Origin: Rhizobium rosettiformans
GTDB lineage: Bacteria; Pseudomonadota; Alphaproteobacteria; Rhizobiales; Rhizobiaceae
Assembly: GCF_016806065.1 (NCBI RefSeq)
Contig: NZ_CP032405.1
Coordinates: 558,001 to 622,000 of the forward strand
Length of the DNA stretch: 64,000 nt
Direction of reading: 5' to 3'
This document shows positions 45,608-54,530 of the stretch, piece after piece. Numbering within the stretch: position 1 is the stretch's first letter; every line of letters starts with the position of its first letter. A model generated the notes under the pieces. The model saw only the letters and a list, made by a program, of their open reading frames with translations, was not told where the DNA came from and did no database searches. Position numbers and translations under genes: made by a program.

Positions 45608-46720
45608 TCACATGTCCCGTTTGTAGCGCTGCATGAAACCTCGGTCGATCCGGTCCTTCCAGCGGGCAACCCAGCGCCCCACAAGGGCAAGCTCCCACTT
45701 ATCGGCAATCGCCCGGCCGTTCGGCAGCGATATCAGCACCAACCAGAACCGCTGCGGGCGATAGGCTTGAAGCGCCTCCCCCTTCAGACTTCGATGGATG
45801 TTGTCCGCAAGGACGGGGCCTTGACGGACCGCGAAGACACCCGCCTTGGGACGTGGGTCAGCCAGAGATGCCACGTCGCCGGCGGCGAAGATATCCGGAT
45901 GCGACAGGGAGCGAAGGTTTTCATCGACCCGAATGAAGCCTCCGGCATCGAGCAGAAGCCCGGTCTCTCGAAGAAACTCTTGGGAACCGCTCGAGGTCGT
46001 CCAGATGACCTCGTCGGCGACAAGCCTCCGGCCATCCCGCGCGACGAGCTCACCCTCTCGGAAATCAACCACGTCGAAAATCGGATGATGGGCGATCCCC
46101 ATCGCTGCCAATTCCTTCTCCAGCAGGCGCCGTGCTCGAACGCTGCGCTCCGGCACCAGCCCCGCAGACCGTCCGATCAGCGCGATCTGCACATCCCGGC
46201 CGGCAAATCTCTGCTTCAGGGCGAAAGCGATCTCGACCCCCGCCACCCCCTGCCCCACCACTGCGAGCCTCACGCGCTCGCCCGCAGCGATGAGAGCGTC
46301 GAGTCGTCCGAGGCGATCGGTGAAGCTTGAAATCGGTTTGACGGAAATGCCGGCTGATATACCCAGCGGCAGCGACGGCGTGGATCCAATGTCGACGGAA
46401 AGGTAGCGGTAGCCAACAGAGCCGCCCTCTGCGAGACGCACGATCCGTTCATCGGGATCGATGTGCGTGGCAGATGTTTCAAGAAAGGTCACACCGAAGT
46501 GCAAGCACAATGCGGCCAGATCGATATGAAAGTCGTCAAAGCTGTAGACGCCGGCAATGTAGCCCGGGAGCATGCCGGAATAGGGCGCATACCGGCCGGG
46601 GGAGACAAGCGTCATTCTGGTACCGAGACCCGATTGGCCCAGCCGCCGGATCACTTCAACATGCGCGTGGCCACCACCGAGCAGCAGGATAGCCGCGTGG
46701 ATGCCGGCGTCTTCATCCAT
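45608..46720 (-). CDS. FAD/NAD(P)-binding oxidoreductase related to the N-terminal half of SelD fusion proteins
   Basis: A 370-residue two-dinucleotide-binding flavoprotein. The FAD motif is LLLGGGHAHVEVIRRLG, the SelD-fusion-type hallmark is YAPYSGMLPGYIAGVYSFDDFHIDLAALC, the NAD motif is LAVVGQGVAGVEIAFAL, and the C-terminal FAD contact is PDIFAAGDVASL. Relatives occur fused to selenide-water dikinase or alone beside YnjBCD-like importers. It overlaps the ATPase gene by eight bases, so it is part of that operon; AGGAG lies seven bases upstream of the ATG. Function unknown; a redox step on an imported ion or sulfur/selenium compound is a guess. Confidence 0.82.
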   Translation of the reverse strand: MDEDAGIHAAILLLGGGHAHVEVIRRLGQSGLGTRMTLVSPGRYAPYSGMLPGYIAGVYSFDDFHIDLAALCLHFGVTFLETSATHIDPDERIVRLAEGGSVGYRYLSVDIGSTPSLPLGISAGISVKPISSFTDRLGRLDALIAAGERVRLAVVGQGVAGVEIAFALKQRFAGRDVQIALIGRSAGLVPERSVRARRLLEKELAAMGIAHHPIFDVVDFREGELVARDGRRLVADEVIWTTSSGSQEFLRETGLLLDAGGFIRVDENLRSLSHPDIFAAGDVASLADPRPKAGVFAVRQGPVLADNIHRSLKGEALQAYRPQRFWLVLISLPNGRAIADKWELALVGRWVARWKDRIDRGFMQRYKRDM

Positions 46721-47387
46721 GGTCGTTCTCCTGATCTCCAAGCCTATGCACCGGCCCGCCCGCCGCCTCCGCATCGGCCTCGTCATGCGTGACAAGAATG
46801 ACCGGCAGACCGGCGCTGCGAGCGCGGTCAAAGACGAGTGCGCGCATCTGGTTGCGAAGCGCCATGTCGAGTTTCGAGAAGGGCTCGTCGAGCAACAGCA
46901 GGCGAGGCTGCGAGACGAGGACACGGGCGAGCGCCACGCGCGCCTTCTGACCACCCGAAAGCGTCGCCGGATCGCGATCCTCAAAGCCTGAGAGCTCCAT
47001 CTCGCGGAGGATATCAGCCGCCATCCGCCATCTGAGCTTCCGGTCCGAAATTGCTCCCGGAATGGCGAAGGCAACATTGGCGCCGACGGACATATGTGGA
47101 AAGAGCAACGGATCCTGGAAGAGAATGCCAGCCCGTCGCTGCTCCGGCGCGAGAGCCAGGAGATCAACACCACCAATGGAGACGCCACCCTCCGCATGAA
47201 AGGCAGGCTCGAGAAAACCGCCGATGAAGGAAAGCAGTGTCGATTTCCCCGAGCCCGAAGGGCCCATCACCGTGAAGACCGAGCCGGAAGGCACCTCTGC
47301 ATCGAGCGCAATCAGAAGATTGTCTTCAAGGCGGATCTCGATCTTGGAGAGGCAAAGACCTGTGTCGACCTGTCTTGGCAGCACCAT
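46713..47387 (-). CDS. ynjD: ABC transporter ATP-binding protein, YnjD-like
   Basis: A 224-residue ATPase with Walker A GPSGSGKSTLLSFIGG, the Q-loop ILFQDPLLFPHMSVGANVAFAIP, signature LSGGQKARVALARV, Walker B LLLLDEPFSKLDMALR, and VILVTHDEADA. Short form without a regulatory domain, like ThiQ/YnjD. It starts at TGATG, one base overlapping the permease stop, with GAGGG upstream. Confidence 0.9.
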   Translation of the reverse strand: MVLPRQVDTGLCLSKIEIRLEDNLLIALDAEVPSGSVFTVMGPSGSGKSTLLSFIGGFLEPAFHAEGGVSIGGVDLLALAPEQRRAGILFQDPLLFPHMSVGANVAFAIPGAISDRKLRWRMAADILREMELSGFEDRDPATLSGGQKARVALARVLVSQPRLLLLDEPFSKLDMALRNQMRALVFDRARSAGLPVILVTHDEADAEAAGGPVHRLGDQENDHG

Positions 47388-49111
47388 CAGACCCTCATCT
47401 CACGACGATTGCGATGAAGAACAGCCGGCAAGAATGCGGCGAGCGCGAAGGCGAGGAAGGGAAGAATGGTCTGCAACAGGGCATAAACTCCGATGACGCG
47501 GCGATTGTTTCCGGAGGCGAGTGCGACAGCTTCCGTGGTGATGGTCGTCAGCCGTCCCTCCCCGATCAGCAGCGTCGGCAGATACTGCCCGACCGAGACT
47601 GCGAAGCCGACAGCAAGAGCGGTCAGAATAGGGCGGATCAGCATCGGCAGGCGGATCGACAGGAGCACAGAGAGGCGTGAGCGGCCGAGCGCGGTAGCGA
47701 TGATTTCATAGCGGCGATCGAGCGCCCGCCACGGATCGGCAAGTGACAGGAATACGTAAGGCAGAACGAACGCAAGATGCACCAGGATGAGAGCGGTGAG
47801 GCGTTGATCACTGCCGCTACCGACAAAGAGCAGCTGAAGACCGAAAACGAAGGCGATCTGGGGCACGATGAGCGGCAGATAGAGAAGTAGCAGGCTCCTG
47901 TCACCGCCCCGTCGCCCCGTCTGGATTTCGCGCTCGAGGCAGCCGACCGTCAGCACCACCGCGATCAGTGTCGAGGCGAGCCCCGCGATCAGCGTCGTCA
48001 CGAGAGGATCGCCGATACGCGGAAGAGTGGTCATCCAGCTGCGCAGGGTGAAATCGCGCGGCAGAAGATCTGGAAACTGCCAGAGGCCGGCGAGCGACCA
48101 GAGCCCGAGGAGGAAAAGACCCGCGAACACGCTTGCGCCTATGATGGTGACTGCGATCATCGCGAGCCTGCGGACCGTCAGGTCATGCACGAAACGATAG
48201 CCGTGATCGCCGAACGATCTCAGCAGCATGGCGCCGATCCGTTCCAGACAGAACCACGCAAGCAGTGCAGTTAGGGTGACGCCGAGCTGCAAGACGGCAC
48301 CGGCCGACGCGAGAAACCGCACGGAAAGGTCAGGGTCGTTCATCCACTGGACGAGGCGCGTGGCAAGCGTGCCAGGCAGATTGGGACCAAGGATCACGGC
48401 GACATCCACGACCGAGGACGAGTAGGCAATGACGGCATAAACAGCGAAACGAATTTGCCGGTAGAGCGCTGGCCAGAGCAGATAGACAAAGCCCGCAATC
48501 CGCCCATAGCCGAAAGAGGCTGCGAGCCTGCGGGCAGCAGTAAGGTCGACCTGCGGCAGAGCCGCCAAGGTCACAAGGAACAGGAAGGGCGTTTCCTTGA
48601 TCACGAGGCCGGCGATCATGGCCAGCCCCCAGGGATCATGCGGAATGAGAATGTCGGGCGGGCGCTCCATTCCGAAAAGCGGCGCCACGAGCCGAATGAG
48701 AAAGCCGGAGGGCGCGATGAGGAAGGCGAGCCCGAAGGCAGCGGCAGCATGCGGCACCGCAAGAAGCGGTGAGATGATGTGCTGGATGCGCGCAAGAACG
48801 GGTGTCCCGGCGAAACCCGCTACAAATAACAGTGTTATACCGAGTGAGAGGATAGTGGCGACAAGTCCAGTAACCAGACTGAGAACGGCGGCCGGAACAA
48901 GCCCCGGCGTTGCAAAGAGGGCTCTGAAAGGATCAAGGCTGAGTGCCACACCGCCGAGCGCCGGCAGGTAGCCCAAGGCTGGCAGGAGCGTTCCGAAAAG
49001 GCCGAAGGCGATTGGCAAAAGCAACAGGCCGAGCGTCAGCAAGACCGCGCCTCTGGGAAGAAGCGCGGTCAAGCGATCGACAAAACTGCGAGCCTTCAGA
49101 CTTCCCTGCAC
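47387..49111 (-). CDS. ynjC: ABC transporter double-length permease, YnjC-like
   Basis: A 574-residue fused permease with about 12 helices and two transport domains, as in ThiP/FbpB/YnjC. Segments include PVLARIQHIISPLLAVPHAAAAFGLAFLIAPSGFLIR and the second-half LIVPQIAFVFGLQLLF. The EAA-like loops are ARRLAASFGYGRIAGFVYLLWPALYRQ and ALGRSRLSVLLSIRLPMLIRPI. It begins four bases after the binding-protein stop. Confidence 0.9.
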   Translation of the reverse strand: MQGSLKARSFVDRLTALLPRGAVLLTLGLLLLPIAFGLFGTLLPALGYLPALGGVALSLDPFRALFATPGLVPAAVLSLVTGLVATILSLGITLLFVAGFAGTPVLARIQHIISPLLAVPHAAAAFGLAFLIAPSGFLIRLVAPLFGMERPPDILIPHDPWGLAMIAGLVIKETPFLFLVTLAALPQVDLTAARRLAASFGYGRIAGFVYLLWPALYRQIRFAVYAVIAYSSSVVDVAVILGPNLPGTLATRLVQWMNDPDLSVRFLASAGAVLQLGVTLTALLAWFCLERIGAMLLRSFGDHGYRFVHDLTVRRLAMIAVTIIGASVFAGLFLLGLWSLAGLWQFPDLLPRDFTLRSWMTTLPRIGDPLVTTLIAGLASTLIAVVLTVGCLEREIQTGRRGGDRSLLLLYLPLIVPQIAFVFGLQLLFVGSGSDQRLTALILVHLAFVLPYVFLSLADPWRALDRRYEIIATALGRSRLSVLLSIRLPMLIRPILTALAVGFAVSVGQYLPTLLIGEGRLTTITTEAVALASGNNRRVIGVYALLQTILPFLAFALAAFLPAVLHRNRREMRV

Positions 49112-49114
49112 GGC

Positions 49115-50344
49115 TCAATTGCCGCTGGCATAGCGCCGACGCCACTCGACTTCGATCCGCTCCATCCAGCTGGCATGCGGCTCGGCGATGACCGGCCCGA
49201 GTTTGTCCGGCGAAAGCGTCGCAACGCCGAGATCGAGTGCGGCAAAGGCAGAACGATCGGCGTCCGGGAGCTTCGCCATCGAAAGGACGGTCGGGTCACC
49301 CCAGTAGGTCGGATCCTGCTTGCGCAGCTGCGCCTCCGGTGAAATCAGGAAATTCGCCGTCAGCAGCGCCCCTTCCTTGGCATTGGCATTGTAAGGAATT
49401 GCGACGAAATGAGTATTGCCGAGCGTGCCACGAGAGAAGGTGAAGGATCGCACCGTGTCGGGAAGCTCCCCCGCCTTGATGCCGGCCGAAGCTTCCGACG
49501 GATTGAAGGCGAAGATGATGTCGAGTTCGCCATCGGCAAGCTTCTGCTTCATGTCCGGATAGTTTTGCGGAAAGGCCTTGCCCGACCGCCATGCAACATC
49601 ATGAAGCTGGTCGAGATAGGCAAACAGCGGCTCGACATCACTCTCGAAGCTTGCCTCGTTCACCGGCGCTGCAAGCTTGCCCGGATCGTCGATCACTTCA
49701 CTCAGCACCTGCTTGAGGAAGGATGACCCGATGAAGTCAGGCGGGGCCGGATAGGAGAAGCGCCCGGGGTTCTTCTTTGCCCAGTCGAGCAGCTGCGCCG
49801 CATTGTCAGGCAGGCTCGAGGCCTCGGTCCGGGCGCTGTCATGGAAGAAGACCATCTTCGCGCCGCCCCAGGGGCTTTCCAAGCCCTCGGTCGGCTCGGT
49901 AAAATCGGTGAGGATTGTCGGCTGATTCTCGACATCAACATAACGCCAGTTCGGCAAGGACGTCGCCCAGCCCGGTGTCAGAAGCAGCTCCTGCTGCTTC
50001 ATCGACACGAAGTTCTCGCCGTTGATCCAGATGAGATCGACCGAGCCGCCCGAGTCCTTGCCGGCGGCTTTTTCGGCAATCACCTTGGCGACGGCACTCG
50101 CGGTGTCATCAAGCTTCACCTGAACGACGGTCACGCCATAGCGTGACTGCATCTCAGCGCCGACCCATTCGAGATAGCCGTTGATGTCTTCCGACCCGCC
50201 CCAAGCATTGAAATAAACCGTCTGGCCGGAAGCGCTCTTCTCGATGGCAGCCCAGTCGGAAAGATCCGGGCCGGACGCAAGTGCTGGCAAACCGCTGGCG
50301 GCCGCGATGAAGCCTGCGGCGAAAATACCTGTCATTGATCGCAT
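49115..50344 (-). CDS. ynjB: ABC transporter substrate-binding protein, YnjB-like
   Basis: A 409-residue periplasmic binding protein; signal peptide ending GLPALASGP at about residue 25. The family block is VYFNAWGGSEDINGYLEWVGAEMQSRYGVTVVQVKLDD, followed by VDLIWINGENFVSMKQQELL and FIGSSFLKQVLSEV. The E. coli YnjB ligand is unknown; thiamine-like or metal-complex ligands have been suggested only by fold. GGGAGAAGGG precedes the ATG. Confidence 0.9.
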   Translation of the reverse strand: MRSMTGIFAAGFIAAASGLPALASGPDLSDWAAIEKSASGQTVYFNAWGGSEDINGYLEWVGAEMQSRYGVTVVQVKLDDTASAVAKVIAEKAAGKDSGGSVDLIWINGENFVSMKQQELLLTPGWATSLPNWRYVDVENQPTILTDFTEPTEGLESPWGGAKMVFFHDSARTEASSLPDNAAQLLDWAKKNPGRFSYPAPPDFIGSSFLKQVLSEVIDDPGKLAAPVNEASFESDVEPLFAYLDQLHDVAWRSGKAFPQNYPDMKQKLADGELDIIFAFNPSEASAGIKAGELPDTVRSFTFSRGTLGNTHFVAIPYNANAKEGALLTANFLISPEAQLRKQDPTYWGDPTVLSMAKLPDADRSAFAALDLGVATLSPDKLGPVIAEPHASWMERIEVEWRRRYASGN

Positions 50345-50433
50345 GATCTACCCTTCTCCCTGAAATTGACCGTGTGGCATTGGAGCACATTGGCTCTGTT
50401 TTCTGAAACTACGCTCGCGATGTCCGACGGATC

Positions 50434-50679
50434 TCATGATGGTCTTCCAGACTGGATCCGTCGTCTGGCCAGCGCAGCCTCGATCTCGGCACTCGGCAGC
50501 GGATCCTGTGCTGCCCCAGCCAGTGCGGCAAGATCGCGGGTTATCCGCATCTGCCCGACGAAAGCTCGGCATCCCCGGCACATCGCCAGATGCAGCCGAA
50601 TGTTCCATCGTGGCCACAAGCCCAGTTCGCCATCAATCAGAGCGCTCGCGCGTTCGGCGACTTCGCTGCATCGAAACAA
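50434..50679 (-). CDS. Zinc-finger anti-sigma factor (ZAS-type)
   Basis: An 81-residue protein with the anti-sigma zinc motif H-x3-C-x2-C (His30, Cys34, Cys37 in RLHLAMCRGCRAF) preceded by SALIDGELG, the usual start of such domains, and an extra Cys4. It starts at TTG with GGAGG eight bases upstream. It lacks a membrane helix, so it is a soluble redox- or metal-sensing type. The likely partner is the ECF sigma factor encoded divergently about 1 kb away, across the TVP38 gene. Confidence 0.82.
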   Translation of the reverse strand: MFRCSEVAERASALIDGELGLWPRWNIRLHLAMCRGCRAFVGQMRITRDLAALAGAAQDPLPSAEIEAALARRRIQSGRPS

Positions 50680-50714
50680 GGCTCAAACCTCCACCGACAG
50701 TTTGATTTCACGGT

Positions 50715-51509
50715 TCATCGCGAAGCACTCCGCTTACGGATCTGCCGCACCACGGTCGGGATCAGCGCGACAAGTGCCAGCGCGAAAAAGGCGAGCGTGA
50801 TTTCCGGGGTGACGAGATCCGAGATCTTTGCTTCCTGGCCGCTCTCCTGTGCGGCCACAAGCACGCTGTCGACACCCTGCCCGAGATAAGCATAGGCAAA
50901 GGTGCCGGGCAGGATGCCAAAAAACGTCGCCGCGAAAAAACGGCCAAGGCTGATGTCGAACAGAGCCGCGGCAATGTTCACCACGAAGAAAGGAAAGACT
51001 GGCGCTAGACGGATGACGAAGAGGTAGCCGAAAGCGTTCTCGCGGAAGCCGTCGGCAAGCTTCTTGACGACACCGTCGACGCGGTGGCGAAGGAAACTGC
51101 CAAACGCCGATCGCGTCGCAAGGAAGAGGATCGAGGCCCCGATCGTGGCACCGACAGCCACGAGTGCGCCGCCGATCATCCAGCCGAACAGAAAGCCGCC
51201 GAAGATGGTCAACACCGAAGCGGCCGGGAATGAGAAGGCGACGGCGGCGATGTAGATCCCGAGGAACAGCATTGCCGACCAGAGAAAATTGGCGTCGACA
51301 TAGGCCCTCAGAGCCTGCCTCTGTTCAGCGAGAAACGCCAGACTGAGATAGTCCTGCAGGCCAAAGGCATAGCCGAGAGCGAGGCCAGCAAGGACGATGA
51401 TCACCGGCGTAAACCGCCAGATTTTGCTTCTGCGGGGCGCGACTGGTGAGGCGGTCTCGTTCGCATCCGGCGAAAGATGGCCGGGGCGAGACGCGTTGCG
51501 TTCAGTCAT
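50715..51509 (-). CDS. TVP38/TMEM64-family membrane protein (YdjX/YdjZ-like)
   Basis: A 264-residue SNARE-associated (VTT-domain) membrane protein. Core motifs are FLGIYIAAVAFSFPAASVLTIFGGFLFGWMIGGALVAVGATIGASILFLATRSAFGSFL and GYLFVIRLAPVFPFFVVNIAAALFDISLGRFFAATFFGILPGTFAYAYLGQG. In E. coli ydjX/ydjZ lie next to ynjABCD, and the same association appears here. ATG with GGGAG six bases upstream chosen; the open frame extends 24 codons further. It is first in the leftward operon. Confidence 0.9.
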   Translation of the reverse strand: MTERNASRPGHLSPDANETASPVAPRRSKIWRFTPVIIVLAGLALGYAFGLQDYLSLAFLAEQRQALRAYVDANFLWSAMLFLGIYIAAVAFSFPAASVLTIFGGFLFGWMIGGALVAVGATIGASILFLATRSAFGSFLRHRVDGVVKKLADGFRENAFGYLFVIRLAPVFPFFVVNIAAALFDISLGRFFAATFFGILPGTFAYAYLGQGVDSVLVAAQESGQEAKISDLVTPEITLAFFALALVALIPTVVRQIRKRSASR

Positions 51510-51663
51510 GGACAACTCCCGAAAAGCAGTCGACGCGCTGTAAGACCGCACCGCTCGCGACGACAGACACGGCATGGTCACTATGACTTGATGGGGGCGA
51601 ATGCGGCTGGACTTTATAGATGATTGTTTCGCTAATGGCCGCCGGGTTGATGTGAGGGGCGGC

Positions 51664-52275
51664 GTGACGCAGGTCGAAGGGGATGATGATCAGGCTCTGG
51701 TTCTGCGCCTGGTGGATGGCGATGCTGCGGCTTTCGACATTCTTTATCGGCGCCACAATGCCGCGCTTATCCGTTTCTGTACCGGCATCGTCCAGCACCG
51801 GCACCTGGCCGAGGAGGTCGTTCAGGATACCTGGATCGCCGTGCTTGGTCGTATCGATCTTTTCGAGGGACGCAGCTCGCTTGCCAGCTGGATCTACACC
51901 ATCCTCATCAATAAGGCGCGCAGCCGTGCTCGCCGCGAAGGACGCACCGTCTTCTTTGACGATCACCCCAGTGGCGACAGCCTGGCAGACGCGTTTGACG
52001 GCCGCGGCCACTGGCGCCAGATCCCGGAACTCTGGGAGAACCTGACCCCGGAGCGTCACATCGAGGGTCGAAGCGTCCTGCAGCACGTCGAGGAGGCAAT
52101 TGACACGCTGCCAACGGCGCAACGAGCGGTGCTCATTCTTCGCGGCCAGCAGGAACTCGCCCCCAGCGAGGTCTGCGCATTGCTCAACATCAGCGAAGGC
52201 AACATGCGTGTACTTCTGCATCGCGCTCGGCTCGCGGTGCGCAACGCACTTGACCGTTTGAACGCGGCCGGCTGA
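51664..52275 (+). CDS. ECF-family RNA polymerase sigma factor
   Basis: A 203-residue extracytoplasmic-function sigma factor. Region 2 is AAFDILYRRHNAALIRFCTGIVQHRHLAEEVVQDTWIAVLGRIDLFEGRSSLASWIYTILINKARSRAR. Region 4 is HVEEAIDTLPTAQRAVLILRGQQELAPSEVCALLNISEGNMRVLLHRARLAVRNAL. A GTG with AGGGG upstream gives the standard family N-terminus; an ATG at 51601 would add 21 residues. It is divergent from the TVP38-antisigma-YnjBCD operon, which it probably transcribes. Confidence 0.9.
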   Translation: MTQVEGDDDQALVLRLVDGDAAAFDILYRRHNAALIRFCTGIVQHRHLAEEVVQDTWIAVLGRIDLFEGRSSLASWIYTILINKARSRARREGRTVFFDDHPSGDSLADAFDGRGHWRQIPELWENLTPERHIEGRSVLQHVEEAIDTLPTAQRAVLILRGQQELAPSEVCALLNISEGNMRVLLHRARLAVRNALDRLNAAG

Positions 52276-52292
52276 AACGGCGTGTCGAGCCT

Positions 52293-52910
52293 TCACCGTG
52301 ATTCCTCCGAAAAGGCGACCCATCCCTGACGCCAGCGAATGACAGTGGTCAACGCACAAAGCGCGGCAAAACCGTAGGCAATCACGGCGAAGCTCTCGGG
52401 GAAAAGGCACATGGCAACGAAGACAGCGATCGTCTCGAAACCTTCCGCCAGACCGCCGGCATAATAGATGCCCTTGGTCGGAAATTCTGGTGCCTTGCGG
52501 CCAAGCTTTGCGGCGACCGCCGAAAAGGCAAGGAAGGACGATCCCGTGCCGACGAAGGAAACGATGAGTATAGCTGCCGGCAGAGCGTTCACCTCAGGCG
52601 AGGCGATCGCAAAGCCGAGTGGGATCAAGGCGTAGAAGACCATGTCGAATGCGATATCGAGATAGGCACCGCGATCCGTCGGTCCTTGGATACGGGCGAC
52701 CGCGCCGTCGAGGCCGTCAAAGCCGCGATTGGCGAGGATCAACAGAAGTGCTGCTAGCCAGTATCCAAAGCAGAGCGCCACGAAGGCTCCAAGCCCGGCG
52801 ATAAAACCGACAACGCTGATCTGATCCGCCCGCACACCACGACTGGCAAGAAACTCGGCTATTGGCTGGAGCGCCGCCTTTTGCAGGGGCAGGATCTTTG
52901 CATCGATCAT
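52293..52910 (-). CDS. CDP-alcohol phosphatidyltransferase family protein (YnjF-like)
   Basis: A 205-residue membrane enzyme with the CDP-alcohol transferase motif D-G-x2-A-R-x8-G-x3-D-x3-D, seen as GFDGLDGAVARIQGPTDRGAYLDIAFDMVFY. About five to six helices follow. The substrate alcohol is unknown. YnjF lies beside YnjBCD in E. coli, so the association is conserved. It overlaps the upstream disulfide reductase gene by ATGA and converges on the sigma factor. Confidence 0.88.
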   Translation of the reverse strand: MIDAKILPLQKAALQPIAEFLASRGVRADQISVVGFIAGLGAFVALCFGYWLAALLLILANRGFDGLDGAVARIQGPTDRGAYLDIAFDMVFYALIPLGFAIASPEVNALPAAILIVSFVGTGSSFLAFSAVAAKLGRKAPEFPTKGIYYAGGLAEGFETIAVFVAMCLFPESFAVIAYGFAALCALTTVIRWRQGWVAFSEESR

Positions 52911-54418
52911 CCGCGTCTCCAGGTCTGGAAGCGCTCAAGCAGCGAGAGCAGAAAACCATTGATATGCGCCCGCCGCCACTGGCCGGCCACCATCTTGTTT
53001 GCTTCGGCCAGCGTCGGATAGATGTGGATCGTGCCAAGGATCTTTCCGAGCCCATGGCCATGCTTCATGGCGAAGACGAATTCCGCGAGCAGATCGCCCG
53101 CATGTTCGCCGACGATTGTGACGCCGAGGATCTTGTCCTTGCCCGGCACGGTCAGCACCTTGACGAAGCCATGTGCCGAGCTGTCGGCAATCGCCCGATC
53201 GAGATCATCGATGCCGAAGCGCGTCACCTCGTAGGGGATATTATTCTCCTTGGCTTCCGTTTCAGAGAGACCGACGCGCGCCACTTCCGGGTCCGTAAAG
53301 GTCGCCCAGGGGATGACCGAGTAGTCGGCCTTGAAGCGCTTGAGATCACCGAAGAGTGCGTTGATCGCCGCGAACCAGGCCTGATGCCCCGCGACATGGG
53401 TGAACTGATAGGGGCCGGCCACGTCACCCGCAGCCAAGATGTTCGGGTAGAGCGTCTGAAGATATTCGTTGGTCTCTACGACACGATCGACCTTGATACC
53501 GAGTTCCTCGAGCCCGAAGCCCTTCAGGCGCGGCGCACGCCCCACGGCGACGATGATTTCGTCAAAGACAATACGGTCCCGGCCGCCGTCATGCTCCACC
53601 TCAATCCATTTGTCGTCGCCATCCGTGCCGCAGGCCACGGCCTTGTGCCCAGTCAGTACCTGCACACCATCGGCCTTCAGCGACGCCTCGACAAAGCCGG
53701 CCGCGTCCGGATCCTCGCGCATCATAACACGCGGTGCCATCTCGATCTGAGCGACCTGCGAGCCTAGCCGGGCAAAACTCTGCGCGAGCTCGCAGCCGAT
53801 CGGCCCGCCGCCGAGAACGACGAGACGACGCGGCACCTCCGGCCGGTCCCGCAGACGTTCCCAAAGCGTGTCGGATGTGAGGTAGCCCACATCGGCAAGT
53901 CCCGGGATCGGAGGCACGAAGGGTTGCGCCCCGGTCGCGATTACGATCGCCCGCGTTGTCAGCCGCTGCGTGCCGCCGCCACTCAGCGCAATCTCCACCG
54001 TCCAGGGATCGACCAGCTTCGCATAGCCCTGCAACACCTCCACGCCGAGACCCGTATAGCGCTCGACGCTGTCATGCGGCTCGATCTCGGCAATGACCTT
54101 GTGAACCCGTTCCATCACGGCCGAGAAGGGAACCTTGGGCTCGACTGCTTCGAGGCCGTACCGATCCGCATGGCGCATTTGATGCGCCACCTTGGCACTC
54201 TTGATCAGAGCCTTGGACGGAACACAGCCGAAGTTCAGGCAATCGCCACCCATCTTGTTGGCTTCAACGAGCGTCACCTTCGCCTTGGCGGCGGCGGCGA
54301 TATAGGCCGAGACGAGCCCGGCAGACCCCGCACCGATGACGACAAGGTTGCGATCGAAGCGCTTGGGCTTTGTCCACTGCGCATCTGCGGCGCCTGGCAT
54401 TTGTTTCATACTGCTCAT
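52907..54418 (-). CDS. FAD-dependent pyridine nucleotide-disulfide oxidoreductase (mercuric reductase/dihydrolipoamide dehydrogenase-like)
   Basis: A 503-residue class I flavoprotein disulfide reductase. FAD motif VIGAGSAGLVSAYIAAA, redox disulfide GGDCLNFGCVPSKALI, NAD motif VVLGGGPIGCELAQSFARLG, second FAD motif YPNILAAGDVAGPYQFTHVAGHQAW, and dimer domain ending HIYPTLAEANKMVAGQW. No N-terminal heavy-metal domain or C-terminal vicinal Cys pair, so it is probably not a true mercuric reductase. Relatives are often paired with or fused to TVP38 proteins. The ATG is one of several (alternatives at 54436 GTG and 54409); no clear ribosome site. Confidence 0.9.
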   Translation of the reverse strand: MSSMKQMPGAADAQWTKPKRFDRNLVVIGAGSAGLVSAYIAAAAKAKVTLVEANKMGGDCLNFGCVPSKALIKSAKVAHQMRHADRYGLEAVEPKVPFSAVMERVHKVIAEIEPHDSVERYTGLGVEVLQGYAKLVDPWTVEIALSGGGTQRLTTRAIVIATGAQPFVPPIPGLADVGYLTSDTLWERLRDRPEVPRRLVVLGGGPIGCELAQSFARLGSQVAQIEMAPRVMMREDPDAAGFVEASLKADGVQVLTGHKAVACGTDGDDKWIEVEHDGGRDRIVFDEIIVAVGRAPRLKGFGLEELGIKVDRVVETNEYLQTLYPNILAAGDVAGPYQFTHVAGHQAWFAAINALFGDLKRFKADYSVIPWATFTDPEVARVGLSETEAKENNIPYEVTRFGIDDLDRAIADSSAHGFVKVLTVPGKDKILGVTIVGEHAGDLLAEFVFAMKHGHGLGKILGTIHIYPTLAEANKMVAGQWRRAHINGFLLSLLERFQTWRRG

Positions 54419-54530
54419 CAACAGTCCCGTACGCACAATGGGGTTTCACGGATTAGACGGCGCAAACTGCGTTTCGTTACAGTCTTCAGAACATTTTTTC
54501 TTAGATACCGAGGATAGGCTCGGGAATGGC

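Noticed and set aside
52907..54418. True mercuric reductase
   Set aside because: No heavy-metal N-terminal domain and no C-terminal vicinal cysteines, and no other mer gene nearby.
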